DNA from: CBCPMX01 sp965120355
GTDB lineage: Bacteria; Bacillota; Clostridia; Oscillospirales; Oscillospiraceae
Direction of reading: 5' to 3'
DNA: 29,913 nt
NCBI GenBank assembly: GCA_965120355.1
Contig: CBCPMX010000103.1
Span: forward strand, 1 to 29,913
Each line of letters opens with the position of its first letter. The stretch's first letter is position 1. Under the pieces are notes generated by a model. That model was not told the origin of the DNA and made no database searches. It was given only the letters and a program-made list of their open reading frames with translations. Position numbers and translations under genes: made by a program. Of this stretch, positions 17,601 through 23,913 are shown one piece after another.

Positions 17601-18080
17601 ATGATGTCCATGGAAGAGGTGGCCTCGGCTACCAATATTCGCTCCACGGCAGACAGCTTTTCTGAGAGCCTGTCGTCGGTCAACATTGTGGTGGTAGTGA
17701 TCATCCTGGCTGCTGCGGCGCTGGCCTTTGTGGTGCTGTATAATCTGACCAATATCAATATCACGGAACGCATTCGGGAACTGGCCACCATTAAGGTGCT
17801 GGGCTTCTTTGACATAGAAGTGGCCATGTATGTCTATCGGGAGAATTTTATTCTGACGCTGCTGGGTGTGGCGCTGGGACAGGTGTTGGGAAAACTCCTG
17901 TATACCTATCTGATTCGCACTGTCGAAATAGACATGGTTATGTTCGGCCGGGAGGCTGTCTGGAGCGCCTATGTGGGTTCCATTGTATTGAGTCTGCTGT
18001 TTGCAGTGCTGGTCAACTTTGTGATGTATTTCCGACTGAAGCGAATCGACATGGTGGAGTCGCTGAAATCTGTGGAATAA
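14649..18080 (+). CDS. FtsX-family ABC permease with very long periplasmic-side coiled coil
   Basis: An 1143-residue permease partnered with the preceding ATPase. Residues 18-38 are the first membrane helix, then an extracytoplasmic domain of about 180 residues. Residues about 223-588 are an uninterrupted Gln/Glu/Ala/Asp-rich coiled coil with repeated ELxxGxxxL-like units. The first FtsX domain follows at about 615-735 (VFPLLFFIVAALV, EEERTQIGAIKALGYG). A second helix near 785 starts another extracytoplasmic domain, and the last FtsX domain is at about 1005-1130, including ELATIKVLGFFD. The layout is that of the large Firmicute FtsX-like permeases; the coil resembles those of YhgE/Pip proteins. 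Substrate unknown. The ATG 14649 is chosen because it couples to the ATPase stop. A GTG at 14643, five bases after GAGGAG, is a fair alternative. Confidence 0.9.
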   Translation: MKKAMRWELLREIANSKSRFISIFIMVTLSATFLTGLRSTSPDMRQTADRFFDEQKFMDLQVISTLGMTDADVEALAQVDGVSAVSGDWSLDALAGDSEHGYTVKLHSLSENGINAPVILEGTMPEAAGECAIEEALAEMLELEVGDTLHLEDTETIADALTTRDLTVTAIVESPLYISVDRGTGSLEDGSVKAYVLVSRDTFTLDYYTEVYLLAEGAAALDTYSTEYEELIDALTDAVTPVAEELAEQCYESLLAEGQEAIDDAVQEYEEAKQEAIDALSDGQTELDSARTDGEQQIADACQELEDARVELDQGWADLEEGRQTYAQEIADAEQQLQDAQAELERGEAELADSLTTLRNSEAELQTQQQDAQQQLEEARQALEDADAQIAEQETQLEAAQAQLTQLQEQLETLLEQGAEDQETTAQLQAQVDALTQTVSEGTAALETARAQTQAGWTAYNQQAAEAEAALAEARSTLDAGWTAYYQGQTELENGRTEYENGVAELEQAKIDGQQELDDAEAELTQGEQDYADGLAELEEAEQTLAEELADGQQELDDGWAEAEAEFADAEQQISDAEAELAELSSPTVYTLDRNYNAGYVGYDQDAERMAALANVFPLLFFIVAALVCLTTMTRMVEEERTQIGAIKALGYGTAAVAAKYLVYGALASLGGSLVGIVVGTKLIPYIICNAYAIMYTLPQAKLDFQWGVCLGSIVASLVCTLGATLWAVMNTMKETPAALMRPRSPKAGKRVFLEYIPFIWKRMNFSAKVCARNLLRYKKRFWMTVIGVGGCTALIITGLSLHNGIFAIIDRQYDELSLYNLQIGVDTDAGTDACQTVMDALSEDTRVEQTLKTYTNTVTFESDSRVVDGYLVSVEDQSEMEGMVVLREMGSGDAITIPEDGVVMSQKLSELLGISVGDTVTIESNGTRVEVRVAALCEHYVRHYIYMLDSYYSSLFGEAPEDNSIYVSVTENTEEAISAVAADMMSMEEVASATNIRSTADSFSESLSSVNIVVVVIILAAAALAFVVLYNLTNINITERIRELATIKVLGFFDIEVAMYVYRENFILTLLGVALGQVLGKLLYTYLIRTVEIDMVMFGREAVWSAYVGSIVLSLLFAVLVNFVMYFRLKRIDMVESLKSVE

Positions 18081-18087
18081 ATTCGGA

Positions 18088-18124
18088 TTGCCGCCGCAGC
18101 TGATGCTGCGGCGGCAAATTTTTT
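18088..18124 (+). terminator. Intrinsic terminator of the ABC transporter pair
   Basis: A 13-bp perfect GC-rich stem (18088-18100 with 18105-18117) has a TGAT loop and is followed by ATTTTTT. It lies seven bases past the permease stop. Confidence 0.92.
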
Positions 18125-18141
18125 GATCCGGCTGCGTCCAA

Positions 18142-18170
18142 TTGACATTCCTGATCCTGTCCTCTATAAT
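18142..18170 (+). promoter_or_regulatory. Perfect consensus sigma-A promoter
   Basis: TTGACA (18142-18147), a 17-base spacer and TATAAT (18165-18170) match the consensus at every position. Transcription would start near 18177, about 240 bases before the alcohol dehydrogenase ATG. It is the strongest-looking promoter in the window. Confidence 0.9.
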
Positions 18171-18176
18171 TGGAAG

Positions 18177-18416
18177 GCGGAAGAGCAGGGGCCTGTTTGA
18201 ACATATAGAGTTTGCCGGGTTTGCCGCAGAGATGGGCAGTTTTGAGGACAAAGCGCAGAAATTCCAGGTGCGTTCTGCGCATGTCTGTTACGAAATGCCT
18301 GTTTCCTGATAGGAAAGACGGTGCGCTCGGTAGTTTGAACTGGCCTGATACGATCTGAAAAAGTTTTCCATCTTTCTGAAAAGCGATCAAGCGATAAAAG
18401 GAAGGGAGTGCCGGGA
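18177..18416 (+). other. Long structured leader or small RNA upstream of the zinc dehydrogenase
   Basis: About 240 bases separate the predicted transcript start from the dehydrogenase ATG. A two-part stem pairs 18247-18250 with 18282-18285 and 18253-18260 with 18273-18280 (GCGCAGAA/TTCTGCGC). A second hairpin pairs 18302-18307 with 18311-18316. I saw no T-box TGGAACCGCG, no recognisable riboswitch core and no intrinsic terminator before the gene. A 25-codon frame lies inside. It may be a regulatory leader or an independent RNA such as a 6S-like RNA; neither can be shown from the sequence alone. Confidence 0.5.
18232..18309 (+). CDS. Possible 25-codon leader peptide
   Basis: An ATG at 18232 opens a frame encoding a peptide that starts MGSFEDKAQKFQ and ends YEMPVS. 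The frame stays open upstream of the ATG back to the promoter. No good ribosome binding site precedes the ATG (only GCAGAG). Its stop lies within the second leader hairpin. It resembles no known leader peptide and could be chance. Confidence 0.2.
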   Translation: MGSFEDKAQKFQVRSAHVCYEMPVS

Positions 18417-19451
18417 ATGCTGGCCTATACCTATTTGGAAAAGGGGAAATTTGCGTTATTAGAAAAGCCCAAGCCGATTTTGCAGGATGCGCGGGACGCC
18501 ATTGTCAGGGTGACGATGGCCAGTATCTGTACCAGCGACTTGCATATCAAACATGGTTCTGTGCCGCGGGCGCTGCCGGGTGTCACGGTGGGTCACGAAA
18601 TGGTGGGGGTCGTGGAGTCAGTAGGGGCTGCGGTGCGGACCGTCCGGCCGGGGGACCGGGTAACGGTCAACGTGGAGACATTCTGCGGAGACTGTTTTTT
18701 CTGCCGCCACGGCTATGTCAACAACTGTACCGATCCCTACGGCGGCTGGGCGCTGGGATGCCGGATTGACGGCGGTCAGGCGCCCTATGTCCGCGTACCC
18801 TATGCCGATCAGGGGCTGGATAAAATTCCGGACAGCGTCACAGACCGGCAGGCCCTGTTTGTGGGGGATGTGCTAGCCACCGGCTATTGGGCGGCGCGCA
18901 TCTCTGAGATTGGGCCGGAGGACACGGTGCTGATTTTGGGCGCAGGGCCGACGGGAATTTGCACATTGCTTTGTGTGCTGCTGAGACAGCCCCGGCAGGT
19001 GATTGTCTGCGAAAAAGATCCGGCGCGGCTGGCGTTTGTGCGGGAGCACTATCCGCAGGTGCTGACGGTGGAGCCGGAGCAGGCGGCGGCGTTTGTCTGT
19101 AGTCACAGCGACCATGGCGGCGCGGACCGGGTTCTGGAGGTGGCCGGCACGGAACAGTCCTTCCGCATGGCCTGGCAGTGTGCCCGCCCCAACGCCGTTG
19201 TCACCATCGTGGCGCTGTATGACAGCCCGCAGATCCTGCCGCTGCCGGAGATGTACGGAAAAAATCTGACCTTTCAGACCGGCGGGGTGGACGGCTGTGA
19301 CTGTGCGCGGATTCTGGAACTCATTGCTGCTGGACAGCTGGACACGACGCCGTTGATCACCCATACATATCCCCTGGCGGACATTGACGCCGCCTATGCC
19401 CTGTTTGAAGAGAAGCGGGAAAATGTGATGAAAGTGGCGATTGTCCCGTGA
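18417..19451 (+). CDS. Zinc-dependent medium-chain alcohol/polyol dehydrogenase
   Basis: A 344-residue medium-chain dehydrogenase. Catalytic zinc ligands are C38 (SICTSDLH) and H60-E61 (TVGHEM). Structural zinc cysteines are C90, C93, C96 and C104 in CGDCFFCRHGYVNNC. The Rossmann motif LILGAGPTGICT binds NAD(P). The family oxidises alcohols or polyols or reduces the matching carbonyls; it looks closest to the sorbitol/threonine dehydrogenase group, but the substrate is not readable. The ATG at 18417 has GGAAGGGAG eight bases upstream; a GTG at 18408 would be too close to that site. The stop overlaps the next start as GTGA, so it is coupled to the HAD phosphatase gene. It is preceded by a consensus promoter and a long leader. 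Confidence 0.9.
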   Translation: MLAYTYLEKGKFALLEKPKPILQDARDAIVRVTMASICTSDLHIKHGSVPRALPGVTVGHEMVGVVESVGAAVRTVRPGDRVTVNVETFCGDCFFCRHGYVNNCTDPYGGWALGCRIDGGQAPYVRVPYADQGLDKIPDSVTDRQALFVGDVLATGYWAARISEIGPEDTVLILGAGPTGICTLLCVLLRQPRQVIVCEKDPARLAFVREHYPQVLTVEPEQAAAFVCSHSDHGGADRVLEVAGTEQSFRMAWQCARPNAVVTIVALYDSPQILPLPEMYGKNLTFQTGGVDGCDCARILELIAAGQLDTTPLITHTYPLADIDAAYALFEEKRENVMKVAIVP

Positions 19452-20275
19452 ACATGCAGTGCATTGCTTTGGATTTGGACAGGACGACCCTGAATGCCCA
19501 GGGCGTCCTGTCCGAGGGCAACCGCCGGGCGTTGGAGTACGCCATTGGGAAAGGGATCCATGTGGTCATTGCCAGTGGGCGTTCTTTTGCCACACTGCCA
19601 GAGGATGTGCTGGCTGTCCCTGGCATTGAATACGCCATCACCTGCAATGGTGCGGCGGTGTACCATGTGCCCACAGGGAAGTGCCTGCGGCAATTCCGGA
19701 TCAGCGCTGCCGCTGTAGGGGAGATCCTGCGGCTGACTGCCGGACAGACGCTGGTCTATGAGGCGTTCATTGACGGCGCGGCCTATGCCGACGCCGCCTA
19801 TGTCCGTGACCCGGTGCGGTTCGGCGCCACGCCGGAGGCGGTGCGCTATGTGCAGCAGACGCGCCGGCTGGTGGAGGATATGCCGGGGTTCCTGCGGGCC
19901 CATGCGTCGGAGCTGGAGAGCATGGACATTGTCGTCCATGACAATGCGGCAAAAGCCCGTATCCGGCAAACGCTGGCCGGCGCCATTGCGGATATCTACA
20001 TGACTTCCTCTGTCGACCAACTGCTGGAAATTTCTCACAGGGACGCCGGGAAGCACAGTGGTGTCCAGTATATTGCCGAGCGCCTTCAGCTGCCGCGGCA
20101 GGCCGTGGCGGCCTTCGGTGATGGGGACAACGATATAGAAATGTTAACCTACGTGGGCTGTGGCATTGCCGTGGCCAATGCGTCGCCGGCCTGCCTGGCT
20201 GCAGCGGACGTGGTGACAAAAAGCCACGACGAGGACGGCGTGGCCTATGGCATCTATGAAATTCTGAAGATTTAA
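19448..20275 (+). CDS. Cof-type HAD hydrolase (sugar/nucleotide phosphatase)
   Basis: A 275-residue HAD phosphatase with a C2B (Cof) cap. Motif I is ALDLDRTTLN with the nucleophile D9 and D11; the usual Gly after the second Asp is Arg here. Motif II is ASGRSF, the motif III lysine lies in the AGKHSG segment, and motif IV is FGDGDNDIEML (residues 223-233). Such proteins dephosphorylate small sugar phosphates or cofactors with broad specificity. The GTG at 19448 overlaps the dehydrogenase stop; an ATG two codons later gives the typical N-terminus MQCIALDLD and may be the true start. No strong ribosome binding site is seen for either, which fits coupled translation with the dehydrogenase. Confidence 0.9.
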   Translation: MNMQCIALDLDRTTLNAQGVLSEGNRRALEYAIGKGIHVVIASGRSFATLPEDVLAVPGIEYAITCNGAAVYHVPTGKCLRQFRISAAAVGEILRLTAGQTLVYEAFIDGAAYADAAYVRDPVRFGATPEAVRYVQQTRRLVEDMPGFLRAHASELESMDIVVHDNAAKARIRQTLAGAIADIYMTSSVDQLLEISHRDAGKHSGVQYIAERLQLPRQAVAAFGDGDNDIEMLTYVGCGIAVANASPACLAAADVVTKSHDEDGVAYGIYEILKI

Positions 20276-20337
20276 AGTGTGCTGCGGCCCCTGCCGGGAT
20301 TGCCCGCCGCATACCGATAGAGGAGAGGAGACTGCCC

Positions 20338-21111
20338 ATGCCGGTGCCGGTTCATCAAACCACTGCTGCCGCGCGACTGTTTGCCCGGTGGGAGGACACC
20401 ATGATCTGGTCTTGCCTGCAGGGAATCATGGGGGAGATCTGGGTGGATGACCTGCAGGCGCCCAATGCCGCCATGGCACGCCTGGGCGATTTTGCTTTTT
20501 TTGCAGGGGTACCCAATGAAGCGTTGCTGCAGCTTTGTGCCGGCAGTGCGTTCTGGATTCTGGTGCCCCAGCATGCTGCCTGGAGTGGGATGATTGAGCG
20601 CTGTTTTCCGGACAGAGCCGCACGGATGACTCGATATGCGTTTGAAAAGACAACCCGTTTTGACCGCCAGACGCTGCGGCAGGCTGCCGCTTTGCTTCCG
20701 GCAGGCTATGAGATGGCGCCTTTGGATGAGCCGCTTTACCACTGGTGCATGCAGAGGGACTGGTGCCGGGACTGGGTGGCACTGTATCCGGATTATGCGG
20801 CGTACCAGCGGCTTGGCCTGGGCGTTGTGGTGCTGCGGGACGGCGAACCGGTGGCTGGGGCCTCGTCCTATAGCCGCTATGCCGGAGGGATTGAGATTCA
20901 GATCGACACCAGAGCCGATTTCCGCCGGAGGGGCCTGGGCCGCGCCTGTGCGGCGCAGCTCATGTTAGAGTGCCTGGAACGGGGCCTGTACCCCAGCTGG
21001 GATGCGCAGAATCCTGGTTCTGCCGCACTGGCGGAAACATTGGGATACCGTCTGAAAGGGACGTATCCCGCCTATGAACTCCGCGGCGGCCTGCAATCCG
21101 CTGCGGTTTGA
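20338..21111 (+). CDS. GNAT-like acetyltransferase (GNAT_acetyltran type)
   Basis: A 257-residue protein. The N-terminal half (about 140 residues) is not a classical GNAT fold but resembles the first domain of the longer GNAT_acetyltran group common in Firmicutes. The C-terminal half has the acetyl-CoA loop IDTRADFRRRGLGRACAA (about residues 191-208), and its late PSWDAQNPGSAALAETLGY is a typical motif B region. The acceptor is unknown. A strong GAGGAGAGGAGA lies before the ATG. It sits 62 bases after the HAD gene with no promoter or terminator seen between, so it may be in the same transcript. Those 62 bases hold only a weak 6-bp inverted repeat. Confidence 0.8.
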   Translation: MPVPVHQTTAAARLFARWEDTMIWSCLQGIMGEIWVDDLQAPNAAMARLGDFAFFAGVPNEALLQLCAGSAFWILVPQHAAWSGMIERCFPDRAARMTRYAFEKTTRFDRQTLRQAAALLPAGYEMAPLDEPLYHWCMQRDWCRDWVALYPDYAAYQRLGLGVVVLRDGEPVAGASSYSRYAGGIEIQIDTRADFRRRGLGRACAAQLMLECLERGLYPSWDAQNPGSAALAETLGYRLKGTYPAYELRGGLQSAAV

Positions 21112-21138
21112 CACAACTGAAAAAGCGAGGAACTTCCT

Positions 21139-21831
21139 ATGCACTATGTAATGGCAGATCTGCACGGTGAATTTGACCGGTATCAGGCAATGCTGCGGCA
21201 GATTCAATTCTCGGATGCAGATCAACTGTATATTTTGGGCGATGTGGTGGACAGGGGCGGCATTGGCGGCATTGACATCCTGCGGGATATGATGGCCCGG
21301 CCCAATGTCACGATGCTCCTGGGCAACCACGAGCGGATGTGCCTGCTGGCCATGGCATCAGACGCCACGGAGCGTGCCCGGCTTCACTGGATGCGCAACG
21401 GCGGCGGCGTTACACGCGAATCCCTGATGACCCGCGTGAATCCGGAGGAGCGGGAGGGGATACTGGATTTTTTCCGGGGCCTGCCCGATCATCTGGACTT
21501 GGAGGTGGCGGGCAGACAGTTCCACTTGGTGCATGGATTCCCGGCGGAGAATACCTATGACCGGGTCTGGAAGCGGCCTGCGTTGGATACGCCCAATCCG
21601 TTCCCGGATGGCCGGACGGTGCTCATTGGGCATACACCGGTCTGCGAATTTTTTGCGCACAATGAGCAGGAGCTGGAACAATACCTCCGGGAACTGGACG
21701 TCCAAGGGGCGCATTTGCGCATTCTCCATGCGGAAGGCTTTATCTGCATGGACTGCTGCTGTGGCTATAGCATGAATAGCCGCCGGCTGGCTTGCCTGCG
21801 CCTGGAAGATCTGGCGGAGTTCTATGCCTGA
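21139..21831 (+). CDS. PPP-family metallophosphoesterase (serine/threonine phosphatase or Ap4A hydrolase-like)
   Basis: A 230-residue calcineurin-like phosphoesterase. Metal-binding motifs are MADLHGEFDRY (DxH), LYILGDVVDRG (GDxxDRG), MLLGNHERM (GNHE), LVHGF and VLIGHTP. This is the short bacterial PPP type related to phage lambda phosphatase and PrpE/ApaH. It could act on phosphoproteins or on dinucleoside polyphosphates, and the sequence does not decide. A cluster of cysteines (MDCCCGYSM) near the C-terminus is part of the usual end of this family. A GCGAGGAA precedes the ATG, 27 bases after the GNAT gene. A bidirectional terminator follows. Confidence 0.87.
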   Translation: MHYVMADLHGEFDRYQAMLRQIQFSDADQLYILGDVVDRGGIGGIDILRDMMARPNVTMLLGNHERMCLLAMASDATERARLHWMRNGGGVTRESLMTRVNPEEREGILDFFRGLPDHLDLEVAGRQFHLVHGFPAENTYDRVWKRPALDTPNPFPDGRTVLIGHTPVCEFFAHNEQELEQYLRELDVQGAHLRILHAEGFICMDCCCGYSMNSRRLACLRLEDLAEFYA

Positions 21832-21872
21832 TTTTTGGGCGATTGGGTGACCGCCGGTGGAGGCGCCGTACC

Positions 21873-21921
21873 AAAATTGTGCCCCCCGCTGCTACACGGT
21901 AGCTGTGGGGGGCACAATTTT
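21873..21921. terminator. Bidirectional terminator between the phosphatase and DUF1848 genes
   Basis: A 15-bp perfect stem (21873-21887 with 21907-21921) encloses an inner 5-bp stem (21891-21895 with 21899-21903). Flanking A and T runs give a U-tract in both directions, which fits the convergent genes on either side. Confidence 0.88.
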
Positions 21922-21946
21922 TAAAACCGGCGTTTGACCAGGCTTG

Positions 21947-22807
21947 TTATAACAGCATAGGGGAGCAGGGGTCGTGCTTTTTGGCGTTGCGCAGCGCTGT
22001 CTCCGGCCGAAAATTGGCATAGCAGTATTTGCAGCCGTGGCAGCAGGTGTGATACATGCCCAGATCCACGCTGGACATGCAGCCGCAGGCGGGCCGTTGA
22101 TTGCGGTCTTTCCGTCCGTCGACGGGCCGGCCCAGAAGTTTCGAAAACAGATCCGGGTCTACACAGCGGGCATGGGAAATGCCGTATTGCGACAGATCCA
22201 GGGACTCGGCACAGGTGCTGATGGAGATTCCGTATGTTCCGGCGATGGAGACCAGCGCTGCCGCCAGCTGGGCCTGCCGGGCGGGCGGAAACTCCAAGAG
22301 ATCCAGCCCGGCCATGTTGCGTTCTGTCCGGCGGTACAGATCCAGAAAGCTGATGATACAGCGTGTGGTTGCGCCCTGTAGTTGGCGCGCCATGGCGGCA
22401 AACCGGTTTATGTGGGTCTCAAATCCGTAGTCCCGGCTGAGAAAAATGGGGTCATACCGCCAAATCATTCGTTCCGGTCCCAGCTGCTCTGCCAGACGGA
22501 GAAAGGTTGGAATCAAAACCATGTCCTTATCCGGTACGTTGGGTTCTACGTCCGGGCCATAGCCTGTCATGGTAAATTGAAAATAATAGGCATAGTCCTG
22601 TAATCTGTCCAGCCGGTCCAGCATGGGCGTGGGATTCTTGGACCAAAAGACAAAGCCGTCCACTGACTCCGGATCCAGCGCTACCCGGCGCACCTGTTTG
22701 GGATTCATGGGATTCGGGACCAGGGCGTATCCCTCCTGAAGCCGATGGAAAAACCAGTCTGTGAAAAAAGCCGGGATATCTGTCCGGCGGCTGACACTGA
22801 CGATCAT
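21947..22807 (-). CDS. DUF1848 family protein with Cys-rich C-terminus
   Basis: A 286-residue protein of the DUF1848 family. It starts MIVSVSRRTDIPAFF and has FVFWSKNPTPMLDRLD, FQFTMTGYGPDVEPN and MIWRYDPIFLS, all family hallmarks. The C-terminal part contains ACGCMSSVDLGMYHTC and then CCHGCKYCYAN, whose cysteine spacing looks like a metal or iron-sulphur site. The function is not established. The fold and cysteines suggest a radical-SAM-like or metal-dependent enzyme, which is inference only. The ATG at 22807 has AGGAGGGAG upstream; the same frame stays open for 142 more codons upstream, but that part has no protein character. The gene is alone, convergent with the phosphatase gene. Confidence 0.9.
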   Translation of the reverse strand: MIVSVSRRTDIPAFFTDWFFHRLQEGYALVPNPMNPKQVRRVALDPESVDGFVFWSKNPTPMLDRLDRLQDYAYYFQFTMTGYGPDVEPNVPDKDMVLIPTFLRLAEQLGPERMIWRYDPIFLSRDYGFETHINRFAAMARQLQGATTRCIISFLDLYRRTERNMAGLDLLEFPPARQAQLAAALVSIAGTYGISISTCAESLDLSQYGISHARCVDPDLFSKLLGRPVDGRKDRNQRPACGCMSSVDLGMYHTCCHGCKYCYANFRPETALRNAKKHDPCSPMLL

Positions 22808-23262
22808 ACGCTCCCTCCTGATAGTATACTTGACCGGAAAGGCCGGAGCTTGCATCAGCCGCTTCGGCGGAACAGACACAGAGCCGGGAAAAACAGTACA
22901 GTGCAATATGGGCCTGTCATAACGAGCGCGTAAATTTCGGAGAGCAGTATGCCTAGTCCAAAGAACGCCAATATCAGGGAGCCTGCCAGCGCAGGCAGGC
23001 TCAGTCCAATCGGGCCGCGGAACTGTCCTTTTCGGAAACCGCATCGTTGCAGATTCAGTGTTTATTGATAGAGTAGAGATATGGAAAAGGCAAGGGGCGA
23101 ACTCTGAAAGAAGCAGAGGAGCATGGCAGCGTGCAACTGTGGCAGCGGCGAAGGTGCAGCCCGCTCTCCGTTGGCGTTTGGGGTTGGTGTGCCTGGGGGG
23201 TGCAGACGTGTCCTGTGCGCCGCAGGGCTCCATAAACGGGCGCCAATTTCCATCGGTGTCTC
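22808..23262. other. Gene-poor stretch upstream of DUF1848
   Basis: Apart from the hydrophobic orphan frame, I see no gene here. Long open frames exist on both strands because stop codons are rare in this GC-rich sequence, but their translations are proline/arginine/serine-rich and look random. A TATACT lies at 22823-22828 on the minus strand without a matching -35 box. Confidence 0.5.
22855..23061 (-). pseudogene. Hydrophobic orphan frame, possible remnant of a membrane protein
   Basis: A 68-codon minus-strand frame without an ATG, GTG or TTG near its beginning. It encodes a strongly hydrophobic stretch including GLSLPALAGSLILAFFGLGI and YCTVLFFPALCLFRRSG before a TGA. It would form two membrane segments with a basic end, like the tail of a membrane protein. 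No ribosome binding site is seen and the upstream sequence does not continue the protein in any frame. An 8-bp inverted repeat (22980-22987 with 22994-23001) lies inside. It may be decayed, or chance. Confidence 0.25.
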
Positions 23263-23303
23263 AAAAAACAGCGGCCCGCCGGCGATCCCACTCCGCCGGC
23301 GGG
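23263..23303 (-). terminator. Terminator-like hairpin of the candidate small RNA
   Basis: A 10-bp perfect GC stem (23275-23284 with 23294-23303) is followed on the minus strand by CCGCTG and then six T residues. The six-base gap weakens it, but an outer CAGC/GCTG pairing could bring the helix next to the T run. Confidence 0.5.
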
Positions 23304-23500
23304 TGCTTGCTGCTGGACGGCATTTTGGTGCGGACCGTTCGCTTTGGCTATATGCTTCTCCGCCAGACCCGGATGCGTGCGCCTGTCCTGGGCGGGGAAC
23401 ACAGGCTGCTGATCTCACCTGTGCCGGGCAGCGGTACAGCCAAATGTGCAGGTGCGGCGGGAGCGCAGAGGGCATCACCTCCAGGGAATGTGGTAACAAC
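23264..23500 (-). ncRNA. Candidate small RNA, unassigned
   Basis: A minus-strand promoter (23504-23532) and a terminator-like hairpin (23263-23303) bound about 235 bases with no plausible coding frame. Read as RNA it can form a closing helix (TGC, CTCC and GCC near the 5' side with GGC, GGAG and GCA further on). That helix encloses a CACCTG/CAGGTG hairpin and a GCCTGT/ACAGGC hairpin, and an ACG-GCA/TGC-CGT hairpin follows. No core motif of SRP RNA, RNase P, tmRNA, T-box or common riboswitches was found. Family unknown; a 6S-like or other structured RNA is possible. Confidence 0.4.
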
Positions 23501-23503
23501 TTT

Positions 23504-23532
23504 ATTATACTTGATGAGTAATAAAATTGCAA
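23504..23532 (-). promoter_or_regulatory. Minus-strand promoter upstream of the candidate small RNA
   Basis: TTGCAA (23527-23532), a 17-base spacer and a perfect TATAAT (23504-23509). It points into the gene-poor stretch and lies back to back with the DUF1858 promoter, with the two -35 boxes 12 bases apart. Confidence 0.6.
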
Positions 23533-23544
23533 CTAAAATTTCTG

Positions 23545-23573
23545 TTGAAAAACCACATTTGATTGGGTATAAT
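23545..23573 (+). promoter_or_regulatory. Promoter of the DUF1858 gene
   Basis: TTGAAA (23545-23550), a 17-base spacer and a perfect TATAAT (23568-23573). Transcription would start near 23580, about 45 bases before the DUF1858 ATG. Confidence 0.82.
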
Positions 23574-23625
23574 ACCGATGGAGCGGCCGCAGCGCCGCAT
23601 CACAAAGGATTGGAGGTTGAACCCC

Positions 23626-23832
23626 ATGGTCAAAATTGAAAAGAGCACCATCATTGGGCATATTCTGGATATCGCACCGGAGACCGCGCCCCTGTTTTTT
23701 GCCATTGGCATGCACTGTCTGGGCTGCCCGTCCTCCCGTGGCGAGACAGTGGAGGAGGCCTGCATGGTCCACGGCGTGGACTGCGAGGAGTTCCTCAAGC
23801 AGGTCAATGCTTTTATTGAGAGCAAGGCGTAA
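23626..23832 (+). CDS. DUF1858 redox-disulfide domain protein
   Basis: A 68-residue single-domain protein of the DUF1858 family, also called the hybrid-cluster-protein-associated redox disulfide domain. It starts MVKIEKSTIIGHILDIAPET, and the hallmark FAIGMHCLGCPSSRGETVEEAC carries the CxxC pair (seen here as CLGC). The family is thought to do thiol-disulfide or metal chemistry, but no partner is established, and no hybrid cluster protein gene is nearby. The ATG at 23626 has GGAGGTTG upstream. Earlier in-frame ATGs at 23563 and 23578 overlap or directly follow the promoter and are rejected. It has its own promoter and its own terminator, so it is monocistronic. Confidence 0.9.
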   Translation: MVKIEKSTIIGHILDIAPETAPLFFAIGMHCLGCPSSRGETVEEACMVHGVDCEEFLKQVNAFIESKA

Positions 23833-23846
23833 CGTCTTGTCAGAAT

Positions 23847-23874
23847 AAAAAAGGGCGGACTCCCGCCCTTTTTT
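23847..23874 (+). terminator. Intrinsic terminator after the DUF1858 gene
   Basis: A 12-bp stem of six A, then GGGCGG, pairs with CCGCCC and six T (23847-23858 with 23863-23874) around an ACTC loop. The T run doubles as the U-tract, and the stem can work in both directions. Confidence 0.9.
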
Positions 23875-23913
23875 ATATGCGGGAACCAGAATCTCACGGA
23901 AAGGAGCGGAGGT

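Noticed and set aside
16947..18251. 434-codon minus-strand frame over the permease end and leader
   Set aside because: It is a shadow of the strongly supported plus-strand gene, it crosses its terminator and promoter, and the protein looks random.
18177..18416. T-box or common riboswitch in the dehydrogenase leader
   Set aside because: No TGGAACCGCG and no recognisable TPP, FMN, SAM, purine, glycine or cobalamin core.
22808..23233. Extra 142 N-terminal codons in frame with DUF1848
   Set aside because: The ATG at 22807 has a strong ribosome binding site and gives the family N-terminus. The upstream residues have no protein character.
23264..23500. SRP RNA, RNase P RNA or tmRNA in the gene-poor stretch
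   Set aside because: I looked for the SRP loop GGAAGGAAGC, the RNase P core GAGGAAAGTCC and a tRNA-like CCA end on both strands and found none.
23058..23639. 193-codon plus-strand frame before the DUF1858 gene
   Set aside because: It runs through two promoters and into the DUF1858 start in another frame. It is a product of GC-rich sequence with few stops.
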